From the NCBI RefSeq assembly GCF_000471905.2, contig NW_006494789.1, forward strand, positions 1,209,437 through 1,273,436: a stretch of 64,000 bases of DNA, written 5' to 3'. Both the position numbers and the translations under genes were made by a program. Positions 1-12,619 of this stretch are shown piece after piece. The stretch comes from Amborella trichopoda (Eukaryota; Streptophyta; Magnoliopsida; Amborellales; Amborellaceae). Position 1 is the stretch's first letter. The number at the start of each line of letters is the position of its first letter. Under the pieces are notes generated by a model that was not told where the DNA came from, did not search any database, and worked only from the letters and a program-made list of their open reading frames with translations.

Positions 1-2
1 GG

Positions 3-167
3 ACAATCTTCGAGGATTTTAAATTGGGAACACAACAAAACACTAACACTCAGGGATTTGGGAATAGTCAGACGCCTGCTAATATCGATGATTCGTTTTT
101 AGATCGAATCAATGAATTATTAAACGAATTCAATCAATGGCACCAGCGTGACCAAGAAGAACAATAA
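3..167 (+). CDS. C-terminal fragment of an unidentified ORF, open at the left edge
   Basis: A frame is open from the window edge through 54 codons to a TAA at 165-167. The peptide is polar and rich in Asn, Gln and Asp, and ends in a run of charged residues (RDQEEQ). No domain is visible. The composition resembles C-termini of transposon-associated plant proteins, and the surroundings are all transposon debris, but this is a guess. It could also be a chance open frame. Confidence 0.3.
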   Translation, partial: TIFEDFKLGTQQNTNTQGFGNSQTPANIDDSFLDRINELLNEFNQWHQRDQEEQ

Positions 168-744
168 CGTCGTCTATCATTTTATTTTTAGATCATATGT
201 TACTAATCTTATGTTTTATTGTAGTCCATGTATATTGATATACTTATTCCATGATAATTCTATATTTATCCTTTTGTGTGATGTAAATTAAATTGTTGAA
301 TGGCGGTTCATGCAGGGAAAGAACATATCAATATTCGCATATTCATTCAAAAACATGAAAATTCTTAATGGAGTACCCATATTTCTTATTGAATTCTTAA
401 AAAATAATATTTATAATGAATTTTAATAATTTTTTCTGATTTTTTTTAAGCTTTATTCTGACCGATTCATCCGATTCTCGATCCTGATCGCTAATTCGCC
501 GGTCCAGATCTGTTTTTTGGGAGCTCGATCCGGGTCACCGATCCATTTTTTAAACCATTGTATGGGACTCTATGGTCTCACATCATTTCAATTCATACGT
601 CTGCGTCTGTCCCAAGTGGTGGCGCGACCACCATAGACATGTCCCAAAAGAATGTTCGCACGTAAGATAAAGAAGCAAAAATAACCTCCACTCCAAGTAC
701 ACTATGCAGGACGCATAAAAGAGAACCTTATTTATATAGGAAAG
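168..744. other. AT-rich intergenic sequence
   Basis: No gene is visible. Around 455-550 there is a GC-richer patch with repeated GATCC/GATTC-like words. It resembles a patch at about 6655-6955, suggesting a shared decayed repeat. Confidence 0.4.
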
Positions 745-1636
745 TATCCTCTCTTTTTTTTTCTTTTTTTATTTGTTCATAGAAATTCAAGGATATTATT
801 AAAAGGTCAAAGGAGGTACAACAAACTACGGAAGTACATCGTAAAACTCCGCTAAGTTGGCAAGAGAAATGCCACTCTTTGCAAGAGTATCCGCCAAAAC
901 ATTGGCCTCCCGATACATATGAACAAAGGAGAGAGAGAGATCCAAAATTTGAAGCAAGAATGACGCAACTCTTACGGGACTTTTTTTTTCTTTTTACACC
1001 AATGGATAACATTCAAAGAATCCCCTTCCACAATACAATGAGTCCCAATATGTTTCCCGCGAGTTCATCCTTAGAGGACCTGCATAAGTGAACAAGATAT
1101 TACCTTCCCAATCCTTGACCACACCTCCATAACCCGTAGGTCCAGGATTCTCAAAGGAACTTCCATCAAAATTCAATTTAAAAACCCCCTAGAAGGCGGA
1201 GACCACAAACTTCTAGGCTTGCAACTTCGGATACCCAATTGTAACAAGTTAGAAAAATTATATATAACATCAACTTCAACAACATCTTTATCAACTTTCA
1301 AGATCGATAAGAACATCCAAATAGAATGAAGGATTTTATCTAGGATTCTACTAGGCAAGCACTTTCCATAAAAAAATCTTCTATTTCTCCCCTCCAAATT
1401 TCCTAAAGAATGGCACCCCTAGCAATCTGCCAAATAATCACACCTGTATGTGGCAAGGTTGGAACTAAAAATGCTCCAAGAATCCCATAAAGATCAAAAA
1501 GCAAAACTAAAGCCACACCAATCTAACCAAAAAACCATCGCCAGATATCAAAAGTAAATGACTAGTGGAGAAATAAATGAGGAACCAGTTTCACCAATAC
1601 TCTTACAGAGAGGACAAATGGATCGGCTGAATGAGT
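745..1636 (-). pseudogene. 5'-truncated L1-type LINE remnant (zinc-knuckle and RNase H end)
   Basis: Read on the minus strand, 1635 down to about 1450 encodes the C-terminal zinc-binding region of plant L1 reverse transcriptases (CPLCKS, then IWRWFFG-like residues) with in-frame stops. 1176-994 gives the start of an RNase H domain (NFDGSSFENPGPTGYGG). About 935-830 gives its end (YREANVLADTLAKSG, then a stop). The order zinc knuckle, RNase H is typical of plant LINEs. An A-rich stretch on the minus strand near 745-775 is probably the 3' tail. Frameshifts and stops make it non-functional. Confidence 0.75.
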
Positions 1637-1639
1637 TCT

Positions 1640-2095
1640 GTTATGCCATTCTGCTCTATGAAGGGCCACGCTATAGTAAGGTCATAAGTCCTATATCTTT
1701 TCTCTCTATTTCTAACCATGTTTTTTTTTAGGCCTATCTCTTGTCTTGTCTATGTCACACATGGCCAGCGCACCTAAGTCTCTTCTCTCTTATCTTATCG
1801 CATATTGCTACACCTAAATTTTCTCGAATGCATTCATTTCGAATTCTATCCCTTCTTGTCTTGCCACCCATCTATCTCAACATCTTCATCTCCACTACAC
1901 TCATTATAAAGGTATATTTATTTTTAACTACCCAACATTCCGTCTTATAGAGCAAAGCCGGTCTCGCAGTTGTCTTGTAGAATTTGTCCTTCAATTTCAT
2001 TGGTAGGTGGCCATCATATAAAATTCTGGTTGCACATCTCTACTTAGCACGCCCAACTCTAATTATATTGCGATACTTGCCCCAATCTTTCCATT
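1640..2095 (-). pseudogene. RTE-type LINE C-terminal fragment
   Basis: The minus strand has the recognisable 3' end of plant RTE LINEs: residues like KLKDKFYKTT-RPALLY and ECW, then the region upstream of MRMLRWM, with several stops. The same protein region appears at 56746-57260 (minus) and 15395-16085 (plus). It abuts the L1 remnant on its left, so two unrelated LINEs lie end to end. Confidence 0.65.
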
Positions 2096-3690
2096 TTTCT
2101 TGATTATCGATTTAAAATATCAAAAGTGTGTTATTTTTTATATTTCCTAGTTGTCAATCTTAACTACTTTCTCGTCTCTATTCCTATTACACAACCCAAC
2201 CCTTTTATCCAGGCATATGATGGGTTAAGGGAAAGTTTAAGGTCCTCACTATTCTTAGACCACCTATATATAAAAGTATACAAAGATTTACTTTTAGTAT
2301 AAAGATGTCACAATTATTCTTGTCCATCCGAGTTTAAATCGTGTGGGTGTGAGTGTATCATTGACTAAATTCAGAGTTCACTTTGAACTTCATGACACAC
2401 CCCACACCATTCAGTTTAACATCTAATTGCTAGGAGAATAGTAACCTCCTCATAACAAACATGGTCTCATAGATATCTCATTTAAGGCTTATAATTATAA
2501 ACACCCCCTTAATTTTTGTATATTATGCATAGCCATTTTGTCTGTTATTTTTAATTCCAATTTAACCCCTAGCTTTAGTGATTTAACATCCGAAGTCGTA
2601 AGTGGCATCGGATTTTTCATATATTTAGTCATATTTTTATTTTAAAGTTATTTTTAGGAAAACATCGAAATTGCTTTGGAGGTTGAAAATCCAAAGTCAC
2701 TCTTGACTTCGTATGTTTTATATCGGAATTTGCTTTGTAATTGGGTTTTCATGTAGCTTTAGATATTTAAAATCCGAAGTTAACAGTCATTTCGGATTTT
2801 CAATATCCGAAGTGAAAAATCACTTAAAAAAAAACAAGATTTCTAATAACTTTAGATTTTTAATTTCCGAACTGAAAAAAAAAAAAAAAGGAGGAAAAAA
2901 TGGATATACATATAATATACAAAAATTTGTTGGGATTTTCGTAATGAAAATTCTTAAATGAGACATACGAGTAAATTTCTCCAATAAACAGGAAACATGT
3001 TTATATATTTTGGTAAGAAGCCTTAGGAGAAACGAATCATGTGTAGGTATTCCAACGGAGCCAATGTACGATTTGCTTCCGCAGGAAAATGCGGCCATTT
3101 GGTAGTGGTATTGGATCTTCTCATAAATCACATTATTTATCTTTGTGTCATGTCAAACTGGATGGCTTGTTGTGTGCCATAAAGTTTTAACAATATTTTC
3201 TTTTTTAAATGAGTCTAGACAATGACACATTCACATTTATTCGATTTGAAATATGATTGTGACCCCTCTTGCATTACAGGTAATTACATAATTCTTTTAG
3301 ATTATAAAAGGAAAATGATCAATTTACTTACGAGAGATGAACATCATAACATTTTACCTATATATTTTGGTTTAATTTAAAAAATAAAAATTTATAATGT
3401 GACCATATACCTTTGGTACAAATTGTCACAATTAATCTTGACTATTGAATGTGAAATTAGATGATTGCTTTTATTTCATTGATAATGTTCAGAGTTTTAA
3501 AAAAAAAATTTTAAACTTTATGACACACCCTAGTTATCAGATTTGAAATCGGATGGTTATAAGTAATAATGACATCTCTATATTAAACGTAAATGATCTC
3601 ATTGTATGCTATCCCATTTAAAAATACCCATGAAAAAAGATATGACCTTGAATGCGAATACTGCCATATAGTCATAATGGTGGACAATCT
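2096..3690. other. Intergenic, AT-rich, no gene seen
   Basis: No coding signal is convincing. Between about 2580 and 2870 the words ATCCGAAGT/GGATTTT recur in both orientations, suggesting a decayed inverted-repeat element; related wording occurs near 20275-20400. Confidence 0.4.
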
Positions 3691-3693
3691 GAG

Positions 3694-3869
3694 TTAATCC
3701 TAGGCTTTGGTAGGCCTAAGCCCCACCCCTCACCTTCAAGGACAACAGGCCCAAAGCTCCAAAAACTCAAGGACAATTACATTAATCCTAGGCTTTGGTA
3801 GGCCTAAGCCCCACCCCTCAACTTCGAGGACCACAGGACCAAAGATCCAAAAACTCAAGGACAATTATG
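3694..3869. repeat. Two-copy tandem duplication, 88-bp unit
   Basis: The unit starting TTAATCCTAGGCTTTGG at 3694 recurs at 3782. The units differ at a few sites, mainly near the ends of the CCCCACCCCTCA and CTCAAGGACAATTA blocks. Confidence 0.85.
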
Positions 3870-4005
3870 AAGCGTAGGCTTTATCTCTTGGCACTTCTTT
3901 TCGACATTTGTCTTTGTAATAAAGAAGCATAGAAAAATTGAATGGATGGGTAGTATAGACGACGTCCTGTCTGCTCTGCTTTTTCAAAATGATATTGGGC
4001 AAGTA

Positions 4006-4148
4006 AGAAATATTTTTAATGAATATTTTAATTAATTTTGAGAAGAGTGTGAGAAATTTTTTTAATGAATATTTTAATTAATTTTGAGAAGAGTGTGAGA
4101 AATTTTTTTAATGAATATTTTAAAATTAAGTTTGAGAAGAGTGTGAGT
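4006..4148. repeat. Three-copy tandem repeat, 46-48-bp unit
   Basis: The phrase AGAAGAGTGTGAG occurs at 4041, 4087 and 4135, each preceded by a similar AT-rich block (TTTTTAATGAATATTTTAA). The third unit has a small insertion. Confidence 0.85.
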
Positions 4149-4149
4149 T

Positions 4150-5573
4150 CCACATTCTGATCAATGCACCAAAAATGTGGGTGGAAATACTAGCAAAATA
4201 CTTTTTGACTTTTCTATTCATTTATTTTTCCAACGCTTTTGGTTCACCAGTCTACTAATCTTTGTAAATTGTAAAGATGAACTTTCGGCATCACTGTCCA
4301 TTATTTTGTGGTTAGGATGAATCACGTATTTTGCATATTGAATATGACAGGGCCCATGCTTCTCCCACGTTTTAAAGGTGACTCTTTCTAAACACACTCA
4401 TAAAATATTGAATTAGTGCCTAATGGTTTGGTTAGTTTATAGAGCCTCTTGTCATAAGAAAACTTTTAGTTATTAGATCCAAATACTAGTGTTTTACTGC
4501 ATTAGGTACATGGAATCCTAATCTTAGAATTGGCTACAAGAAACTGCTAGTCTAAGAATTGGGATCTAAAAAAAAATTCAGCTCCTTTAGGCCCATATAA
4601 CTAGTTATTCCGATTTTTTACTGGTTGCTTCAACTATAACTTCAACTTTATTGATTAGCCTGAACATGATACGATTTATTTGAAATTAATTGAATGAACA
4701 ATTTTTAAAAATTGGGATTATTGAGAGATTTCAATTATTTAGTGTCAATTTCCAATTCTTGGTCATTGAATATTGAGTATGATTTCTTTTATATATATCG
4801 TATTTCGAAGCACCCTAGTTGTATGAGTTTTAATTTCGATTGTCTTGATATGAACACTAGGACGGGTTATATTTGGGTAGGGTTTTGGTGGTGGATACAT
4901 CCATTTCAAAATCTATCATCCTAGAGATGGATGGGGGTTCTATTATTTTAAAGTACTTTTCTCGATCACGACAATGATGAATTTGAAAAAAAAAAAAAAA
5001 AAATCAAAACTTAAAATGAGTTGTAAATTTTTCTCGAACGTTCATCAAATCTTTATTATTTTTGGAGCTCTAAATTTATGTTTTGTCAAGTAGAAATGGA
5101 TAGAAACGATTTTGGATGTGTTTGGAGTACTAAATTGCGCAAAAACTAGGGAGATGAAATAATTTCGCAATATATAACTATTTAATTTTAATAAATAAAT
5201 AATATACCACACGGCACAGTTCGATTCAAGCATCATAAAGCTAATGTGGTTGTTCCTCTATTCGTGTCCTCATGTTACAAGGCCCTACAAGTGAATATAC
5301 ACGAGACTATAATATTTATAAGAGTCGTTTTTTTTTTTTTTTTACATAAGGAGGTTATAATTATCCTTTATCTGTTATATGTTATTTGTGTCACAAATTT
5401 TGGATAACTTTCTTTTAGAATTTGAGATTGGTCAACCACATGGTAGCAACGCAATAGGAAAAAATCTACAGTTGATTTCAAATTCAATAGCCAAAAGTTA
5501 TTATGACCTCTTGTACCAAAAAGAAATAATTTTATTGTACACCTTTCTAATATGTAACTAATTTTTCTTCAAG
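4150..5573. other. Intergenic, no gene seen
   Basis: AT-rich sequence with an A-run at about 4986-5002 and a T-run near 5328-5343. Open frames here are short and carry no recognisable domain. Confidence 0.4.
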
Positions 5574-6050
5574 AAAATTTCGTATAAAACATTAATTTCT
5601 CATATTATTTCATGGTATACCCTCTTTCCGTTTTTCTTTCAACCGACATTAAAAAACCCTTAAAGATTTTACTATACCCCTTTATCTCTTATCTCTCTCT
5701 TTTATTGACTTTTGATCATAAAAACTACCCCCTCGTCTCTTATCTCCATCTTTTATTGACTTTTTATCTCCCTGAAGATTTTACTATACCCCATCATCTC
5801 TTATTTTAACCTAAAAACTTTTTTAATAGGTAGAAAGGGAAAAAGTGGGTTAAAATTATGTTTGAGAAGAAATAGTATAAAATTATTTGTTGGGTTAATT
5901 TTTATGGTCAAAAGTCAATAAAATAGGGAGATAAAAGATGATGAAGTACGTTGAAATCCTTAAGGATTTTTTTATACTGCTTGAAAGAAAAACAGAAAGA
6001 TGATCTACCATAAAATAATATGAAAAATTAGGGTTCTATACGAAATTTTT
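5574..6050. mobile_element. Foldback/MITE-like element with ~150-bp inverted arms
   Basis: The left part (AAAATTTCGTATA..., then CATATTATTTCATGG and GTTTTTCTTTCAA) reappears in reverse complement in the right part (GAAAGAAAAACAG, CATAAAATAATATG, TATACGAAATTTTT). The arms are imperfect but extend about 150 bp and continue inward through matched ATCTCTTATCT / AGATAAAAGATGA blocks. No coding capacity. I could not fix the target duplication. Confidence 0.7.
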
Positions 6051-6379
6051 CCTTTTTCTTCCTCTTTTCTTCGGGGTGATATACAATATATCCATGTTAT
6101 AAACTCTATAGTTTATAGACTAATTGCTAGTATAGGTACCAAAACAAGAACTATTAGGGCAAAAAATTATATCGTGATGCCTAACTCGACACCCTAGTTT
6201 AAGAAGTTTTACAACATAGTACTAGTTTAAATTTCATTTATATCTCAACTCCTCAAGATTTCTTTTCTTTTTAGTGTGGCAATGCTGTCGTTTAAACGGT
6301 ATGGCTTCCCGATATTATTCTCTTTGCTTTGTCTTGGACTCCTTTCTTTGTGGGGTAAATATCACAAATATCTCATGTT

Positions 6380-7285
6380 TTCCAAAAAATTAAATAACGC
6401 CTACTTTTTTTAAAAAAAAAATACGTCCATATCCATTTTTGCACACTTTATTATTTGTTTCCCAGAGTGCCCTTCATGCTATGCCTTCTTGCTCTCTCAC
6501 ACTTCTTGGAACCGCCACGTGCTTTTTGCTTCACAACATTATTAGTGACGTGATGCTATTAGTACCGTGATACTTTTTGATGCATAGTAATTGTGCTTTG
6601 AGCTCACGGTATTATGAGTATCATGATTGTGTAAGTATGTATCTAAAATAATGATTTAAAAAATACTGGGTTGGCACAAAATCGTTCGGTTGGACCTAAA
6701 AATCGATCATCCCGTGCTGGTTCTGTGAATATATAGGAAATCGCCCGGGTCTAGAAGAGAACCGGCGATTTTTTAAAATAAAACATCATTTTGCTACAGT
6801 AAAAATGCCGATTCAAACTAGTCCTTGGCTGGTTCATTGTTTTTTCACTAGTTCACTATCAATAAACTGGTGATCCAGACTACCGATTCACTGATCCGAA
6901 CCGATTTTATAATGCTCGATCCTAATTACTGTTCCATTTTTTAAATCATTGGTTTGAAAACATCACGACCATGTTAGTGCCATTATAATGCATCACGGCA
7001 CTTAGAGGCCACGGTGCACTAAGCACCCTGTGGTGCATTGAGAAACAGAATCGCAGTAGATGATGCCTGCGGCACTAATAGTACCTAATGCTCAAAGCGC
7101 CACCACAGTGCCTTTTGTAAGTGAGAGAGAGCAAGAGGGCGAGGGTTATATCATGGTTCCATCTCAGTTCTAATAGAATTGTGATACATAAAGGGTATTT
7201 TGGAAAATAAATAGGGAAGTGTGGAAAAATAGGTATGAATGTATTTTTAGAAAAAATTTGGTATTTTTTAAAGGATTAAGTTACC
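6380..7285. mobile_element. Large foldback element (~900 bp) with a possible nested insert
   Basis: The arm at about 6380-6500 (ATACGTCCATATCC, TGCACACTTTATTATTTG, CTTGCTCTCTCAC) is mirrored at about 7110-7285 (GTGAGAGAGAGCAAG, AAATAGGGAAGTGTGG, TATGAATGTATTTTT). A GC-richer block at about 6655-6955, full of CGATC/GGTTC words, sits inside and may be a separate insertion. Boundaries are approximate. Confidence 0.6.
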
Positions 7286-7289
7286 AAAA

Positions 7290-9757
7290 GATTGCCACTT
7301 ATAATGAATAATAATATGAGATGGCTTTTGGTCATTATATCTTGATCAGATGGTTGAAAGTGTATGCTACTATTTGATTTTTAATCTTTTTTTTATAAGT
7401 CATTTTAGGCTCAAATTTTGAGGATATATACTTGATACTATTGAACATTATGTGAAAATATAAAAAAAAGTATTTTCAATATTTTAAAATAATCAAACTA
7501 CCTCCATAATTTTTAAGGGTATTTTGGTCATTTTAAATTTTATATAAATATTTTTTATATTTTTCTTGTGCACCTATTTTGTCATACAAATGCTCAAATT
7601 TTCATCTCAATCCAATCTATAAAATAAAATATAATTCAAATAGAGACATGTATTTTTACCCGTCTGTTCAAAGATTTAACGGCTAAAAATCAACTTATAT
7701 TTCTATTCATTATCATAATTTCTAACTTTTTGCTAACTTTTTACGTTTTTTAATTTCTAAAAGAATAAGGTATATTTATGATAATTTCCTATTAAGGACT
7801 TATTAAACTTCACTCTTTTTTTTTCCTTTTTGTTTTTGGTGGGATGTTTTCATAATTTTAAATTGCTGTTTAGCGTGGCTTGGGTATGGTTATAGACAAC
7901 CATCTAAGCCCAAATATATCTAAGTGAATTTAACCATACGTTTCTTATTCATTTTTATCTTAGAAATAACCCTCCTAAAGAAACACTATCCAAATCTTGC
8001 TTCACTCTGTTATTATGCAAGATAATTGTTCCCTTACATGTATATAGAGAAAGGAATAAGGAGGCCGAAAACAGGTAGGGTTCGCAACGGGTAGGACCCA
8101 GGTCCGGCTGGAGCTTGACCCAGACTCAGATCCGATTAAAAAATAAAAATATATATAATTAAATATTATATTAAATATATACATATATTATATAAATATT
8201 ATAACTAAAAATATATAAATATATATATTTAAATATTTAAATATTATATATTAAATATTATTTAAATAAGAATACTATTTACGTTGGGTCTATATGGACC
8301 CAGACCCAAATAATGCTCGGGTCCAATATTTGGACCCAAACCCTACCCGTTGAGTCCAATATTTAGACCCATACTTGACCTTGGTCCGAGAGCGATTTGT
8401 CTATTGCTAATGGGATTTTGCATTTGTTGGTCTGGGCTTCCGTGTTGCAATATTGTAAGTTTGTAACCGTATATAATAAAGTTTGGTAACTTTTTCAAGA
8501 GACAGGATCTCTAAAGATTCAGTTGATCACATGATGAAAAGAAAAGGTTTGGAATGGTTCATGTATTTGGGATGGCACATGCGAATATTTAATTAGTCTT
8601 GATGAAAATAATTAATTAATCTTGATGAGACATTAAGCAATTAAAATATTCCACATATTTTCTTCTTCATCAACCTAGTAAGAGTCGTAAGAGCACACTT
8701 CGAGGGGTCTACAAAGATTGGTTTTTGTGTGTTTTCTAGGGTTTTGTGTGTGTCATTTGTAAACACCAATGACGACTGACCACAATATTTCCATAAGAGG
8801 AGAGTTTTAAGAATCTTGAATGGTTGGGTGTTTGGCAATTGGGAAATTTGAGTGTTTTAAACAGTTCAAATACATGTTCTTTTTCCATAAACAGTTCGTA
8901 GAAGTTTATTTTCAAATTGAAAGATTGGATTTGACATTGGGTAGCCTTTTAGCCTTACAAGTGTTTATTTTTTAGGGAAATTAATGCTAATATTCCCTAT
9001 AATTAGCTGAATTAAAATTTTATTCTTGATATTTTATATTTCGAGTTCATATCTATTTTTCTCCCCCTTTTTTCTTTTCTAGAAGAAGCCGTACCTTAAT
9101 TACTAGTTTAGAATTATTAGTTATGAACTAGCGTTTTTGTATAAAAAACACCAGTTCAGAACTTCTTGTTTCAAACCATGTCCTTTATCACCAGTTTAAA
9201 AGTGCTCATTATTTTCGTGTAACGTAACATAAAACGTATGTGACCCGCTAGTTTGGAACTGGCAGTTTAAAAGCAGTGTTTTGTACATGAATTAACATTG
9301 GTCCAAAATTAGCGTTTCCGAATATGCAAGAAAGACGTATATTTAGAATGAAAAATGTTAAATACTTAGGTTATGCATTCCTACATCTCCATCCCCAAGG
9401 TATATACCATGGATCCCAAGATGGATGTAAATAGTGGTCCGTCCAAAAAAATACACAATGGTCTAAATACTTCCTTCAAAAAATCTTCATTTTTTAGTTT
9501 CTAAATTTTTACTCTCTTTTTTTAACATATTAATTATCTCCATCTTAGAGATTTTGTAGTTCTTAAAAATTAGGGCCAAAATCCATTTTAAAAATGGATT
9601 ATAAAGAGGGGGCACCTTTCTACATATGAGGCTGGGGATTCAAAGAAACCGTATCCTTATCAGAATTGCTTGTTCCACACGGGGCATTTCGAGAAAAGCG
9701 AAAAACTGCAAACGAAAAGAAGGAGCATGAACATAAAAGATAAAATAATCAAGGCAT
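7290..9757. other. Intergenic, AT-rich, no gene seen
   Basis: Contains the hAT-like fragment listed at 8068-8395. Otherwise AT-rich, with short chance open frames and no domain-like peptide. Confidence 0.4.
8068..8395. mobile_element. Probable hAT-type MITE fragment
   Basis: GC-rich, (A/G)GACCC-rich flanks surround an AT-rich TATA/TTAAATATT core: CAACGGGTAGGACCCAGG on the left, and GGACCCAGACCC plus CCCTACCCGTTG on the right, partly inverted to the left. This resembles small plant hAT elements that begin TAGGGxxG. The right end looks truncated. Confidence 0.4.
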
Positions 9758-9765
9758 TCTTTTTA

Positions 9766-10117
9766 GAAAAAAGTTTATATAAGGTTGCAACCTGATCTAA
9801 AAAATCATCGAAAAAAGTTGTTTTAATGTTGAAAACCTCTAAATTGATCATCTCGACATCGAGATGTATGAATATGAAAAAACATTGATTTTGAATCCCA
9901 TAAATAGTGTATCTTGCAATACATTATCTACACCGTCTATTTTCAAGATTTTCACATGTTTATAGATCTGCCTGATTTTAACCATTTTTGTAATTTAAAC
10001 TTTTATAATTAGATATGAAAATAGATTTTAAAATCATCCTAATAATTTTTTCACCAAAATTACGTTTTATGATAAAATTTAGAAGTGCGCCTTAATTGGA
10101 TTGTTTAAGGTTACCCC
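9766..10117. mobile_element. AT-rich Mutator-type MITE family, copy 1
   Basis: Contains the family palindrome CATCTCGACATCGAGATG and the conserved body (GATATGAAAATAGATTTT..., GGATTGTTTAAGGTT). The 8 bases TCTTTTTA flank it at 9758-9765 and 10118-10125, as expected for a target duplication. The right end lacks the usual AAACCGCACCC terminus. Confidence 0.65.
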
Positions 10118-10460
10118 TCTTTTTAATCCCGCTTATTATAGAATATATCATTGTAATAAACTATTCCTCTATTTTTAACCTCTCTTTTCACATCTCTCTC
10201 ACTAAGATACGAGATAAAAAGAGAAGTTTAGGATAATTTTATTATATATGTGTACCCAAATATGATGTGTATCGGAATTTGGGGAGGTTTCAGTGGTTTT
10301 AGGCATTTCACGCATGCCTAATTATAAATATAATCACATCAACATATCAACTAATCCACTCCATATGTCAATTATATTCCAACAATGTCCTATGAGAAGA
10401 TTTAAGGATATTAAAAAAGTTGTTGGATGTTTTGGATAATAGAGTTGGGTTTGATCATCG

Positions 10461-10546
10461 TATCTCTCTCTTCCTTTATAAATGCTCTCTCTCTCTCTCT
10501 ATCTCTCATACTCTCTCTCTCTCTTCCTTTATAATGCTCTCTCTCA
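10461..10546. repeat. (CT)n-rich microsatellite
   Basis: Interrupted CT dinucleotide runs with two CTTCCTTTATAA interruptions. The minus-strand open frame across it, rich in RE dipeptides, is a repeat artefact. Confidence 0.8.
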
Positions 10547-10895
10547 ATCCCTTTTTTTAGAACATTTTCTAAGTAAATGGGAAGGTCACTAAGCTTAAAG
10601 AATTTCATATATTTATTTGCTTTGTGGATAGGTGATTGAAATCAATAAATGGATAGGTCCACTCTACTCTTGCATTACCAAATAGATAATAGTTTATATT
10701 TGGTAGTCTTACCAAACGTCCAGTTTTTTTTGGCAATAAATATTTCAAATAACATTATCAGGTGATTTTAGGAAAGTGCGACCAAGATCATCTATCCACC
10801 TGTTCGAATAAAAACGGTAATTTACAATCTAGATTGTTGTGTTTTAAAATACTGGTAACTTCTTTCATTAAAGAATTAGGCATACAACTCATCAT

Positions 10896-11145
10896 TAGGG
10901 TTGAGAATTTATCCGGTTTGGATTCGAAATTCAAATTTTGGATCTTATCTGGATCTGGGTATAGATTCAATATTATATATTATTATTTTTATATATACAT
11001 ATATATTATATAGTAATTTTTTCGTTAGATATTATTTTATAAATACAAAATAATTTGTTGGATCCGATTGGATCCTAATCTAGATCCCATATATATTTTC
11101 TAGATCCAGATAGATCAAGACTTGAACCGACCCATTCTCGGCCCT
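10896..11145. mobile_element. hAT-like MITE, ~250 bp
   Basis: Begins TAGGGTTGAGAAT and ends ATTCTCGGCCCTA, an inverted pair with two mismatches. The 8-bp flanks are CTCATCAT and CCCATCAC (6 of 8 match). The core is AT-rich with GGATC words and has no coding capacity. Terminal sequence and 8-bp duplication length fit the hAT superfamily. Confidence 0.6.
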
Positions 11146-11489
11146 ACCCATCACCCATGACAACTGTAGAGAATAGATGTTGGATCTAAGAGCCTTTTTC
11201 AAACCGGGTATTAAATATTTAACCGTTAAAAGTCTTGATCCGTTATGGCTATGTCAGAAGTCATCAGATCATCTGGACCACTCACTGGTGTCGGTTCCTC
11301 CTTGATCCTACGCTTACAGTAAATGCCTTCTGCTGGTTGCGGGCTCCATTTGTAAAATAAGGACCGTTTGTTCATGGTGGGCCCCACTTGGGCCACATTG
11401 ATTTGTAATAATATTATCATTGAATCGCTCAGGTTTAACACGTGCACCTTAAAGTGGCATATAATATTGAGTAGATTTTGCCATTTTGG

Positions 11490-11674
11490 ACGGAGAGATA
11501 TATGACTATGAAAAGTAAAAAGATTTTAAATTTTATAAATAGTATATTTTACAACATATTATCTACACCGTCCATTTTTAAGATTTTCATATGTTTATGG
11601 ATCTACTTGATTTTAACCATTTTTAAAATTTAAAATTTTATAATTAGATATAAAAATATATTTTGAGATGATCC
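11490..11674. mobile_element. Mutator-type MITE family, copy broken by an assembly gap
   Basis: The middle of a family copy (CATATTATCTACACCGTCCA, then GATTTTAACCATTTTTA and TAATTAGATATAAAAATATA) runs directly into the 20-N gap. Sequence just right of the gap (11717-11730, GCAAACTGCACCC) matches the family terminus, so the gap probably removes the rest of this copy. Confidence 0.55.
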
Positions 11675-11694
11675 NNNNNNNNNNNNNNNNNNNN
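11675..11694. other. Assembly gap, 20 N
   Basis: Twenty N. Two further gaps in the window are also exactly 20 N, so the length is a placeholder and not an estimate. Confidence 0.99.
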
Positions 11695-11762
11695 ATACCT
11701 ACGGATGCATCCGTATGCAAACTGCACCCTTCTTCTTTTGAGCCTCTTATTCCATTATTCCA

Positions 11763-12155
11763 AGCGTACGGTTTCTATAAGGCTGCAACCTTAAACAATC
11801 CAATTAAGATGCACCTCCAATTTTTATCATAACGGACAATTTTGGTGTAAATTTTATTTAGGATTATCTAAAAATCTATTTTTATATCTAATTATAAAAT
11901 TTTAAACTTCAAAAATGGTTAAAATCAAGTAGATCTATAAATATATGGAAATCTTGAAAATTGACGGTCTAGATAATGTATTGCAATATGCAATATTTCT
12001 AGGACTCAATTTTCTTTTTTTTCATATTCATACATCTCGATATTAAGATGATCAACTAGATGGTTTTTCAACATTAAAACAACATTTCACGATGCATTTT
12101 TGAGGTGCATATGTAATTCTACATTTTAAAGTTGCAACCTTATATAAACTTTTTC
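11763..12155. mobile_element. Mutator-type MITE family, full-length copy
   Basis: 393 bp. Left end AGCGTACGGTTTCTATAAGG, right end TTATATAAACTTTTTC. Flanks ATTATTCCA (11754-11762) and TTTATTCCA (12156-12164) agree at 8 of 9 bases. Contains the body motif AATTGACGGTCTAGATAATG and a decayed palindrome (ATCTCGATATTAAGATG). Confidence 0.8.
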
Positions 12156-12552
12156 TTTATTCCAATGTTGGTTAATTTATTTTTCGTGTATAATTTATAC
12201 CATTTTCTTGTTTTGGCCCTTACCTCATTGCTAAATACATAAAGGAGTGTAACTAAATTTAGAATTACTTTGGAAGAAACATTTTCAGTAAAATTTGTGA
12301 TGCATGGAAATCCTTGATCAAATTTGGCAATTCATTTATAGTCATGTTTATATGTGGTTCTTATTTGGATTCATTTCAATGGTGGACATAGATTTAAAGT
12401 TTGTTACTTTGGTTTGTGGCAATCGTGAAGGGCCAATCGAGCTTTGATGGGCTATGGTAATTAAACTATTGAAATAAAATATTTTTAGAGAAATAATATT
12501 AAATTTTTATTGAGCTCATGCTATACATGCTCTATTGTCCGTTTTTTAATCC

Positions 12553-12618
12553 TTCAATGATTGTGTATAATAAGTTCAATGATTGTGTATAATAAGTTCA
12601 ATGATTGTATATGATAAA
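12553..12618. repeat. Three-copy tandem repeat, 22-bp unit
   Basis: TTCAATGATTGTGTATAATA starts at 12553, 12575 and 12597; the third unit has point changes. Confidence 0.9.
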
Positions 12619-12619
12619 A

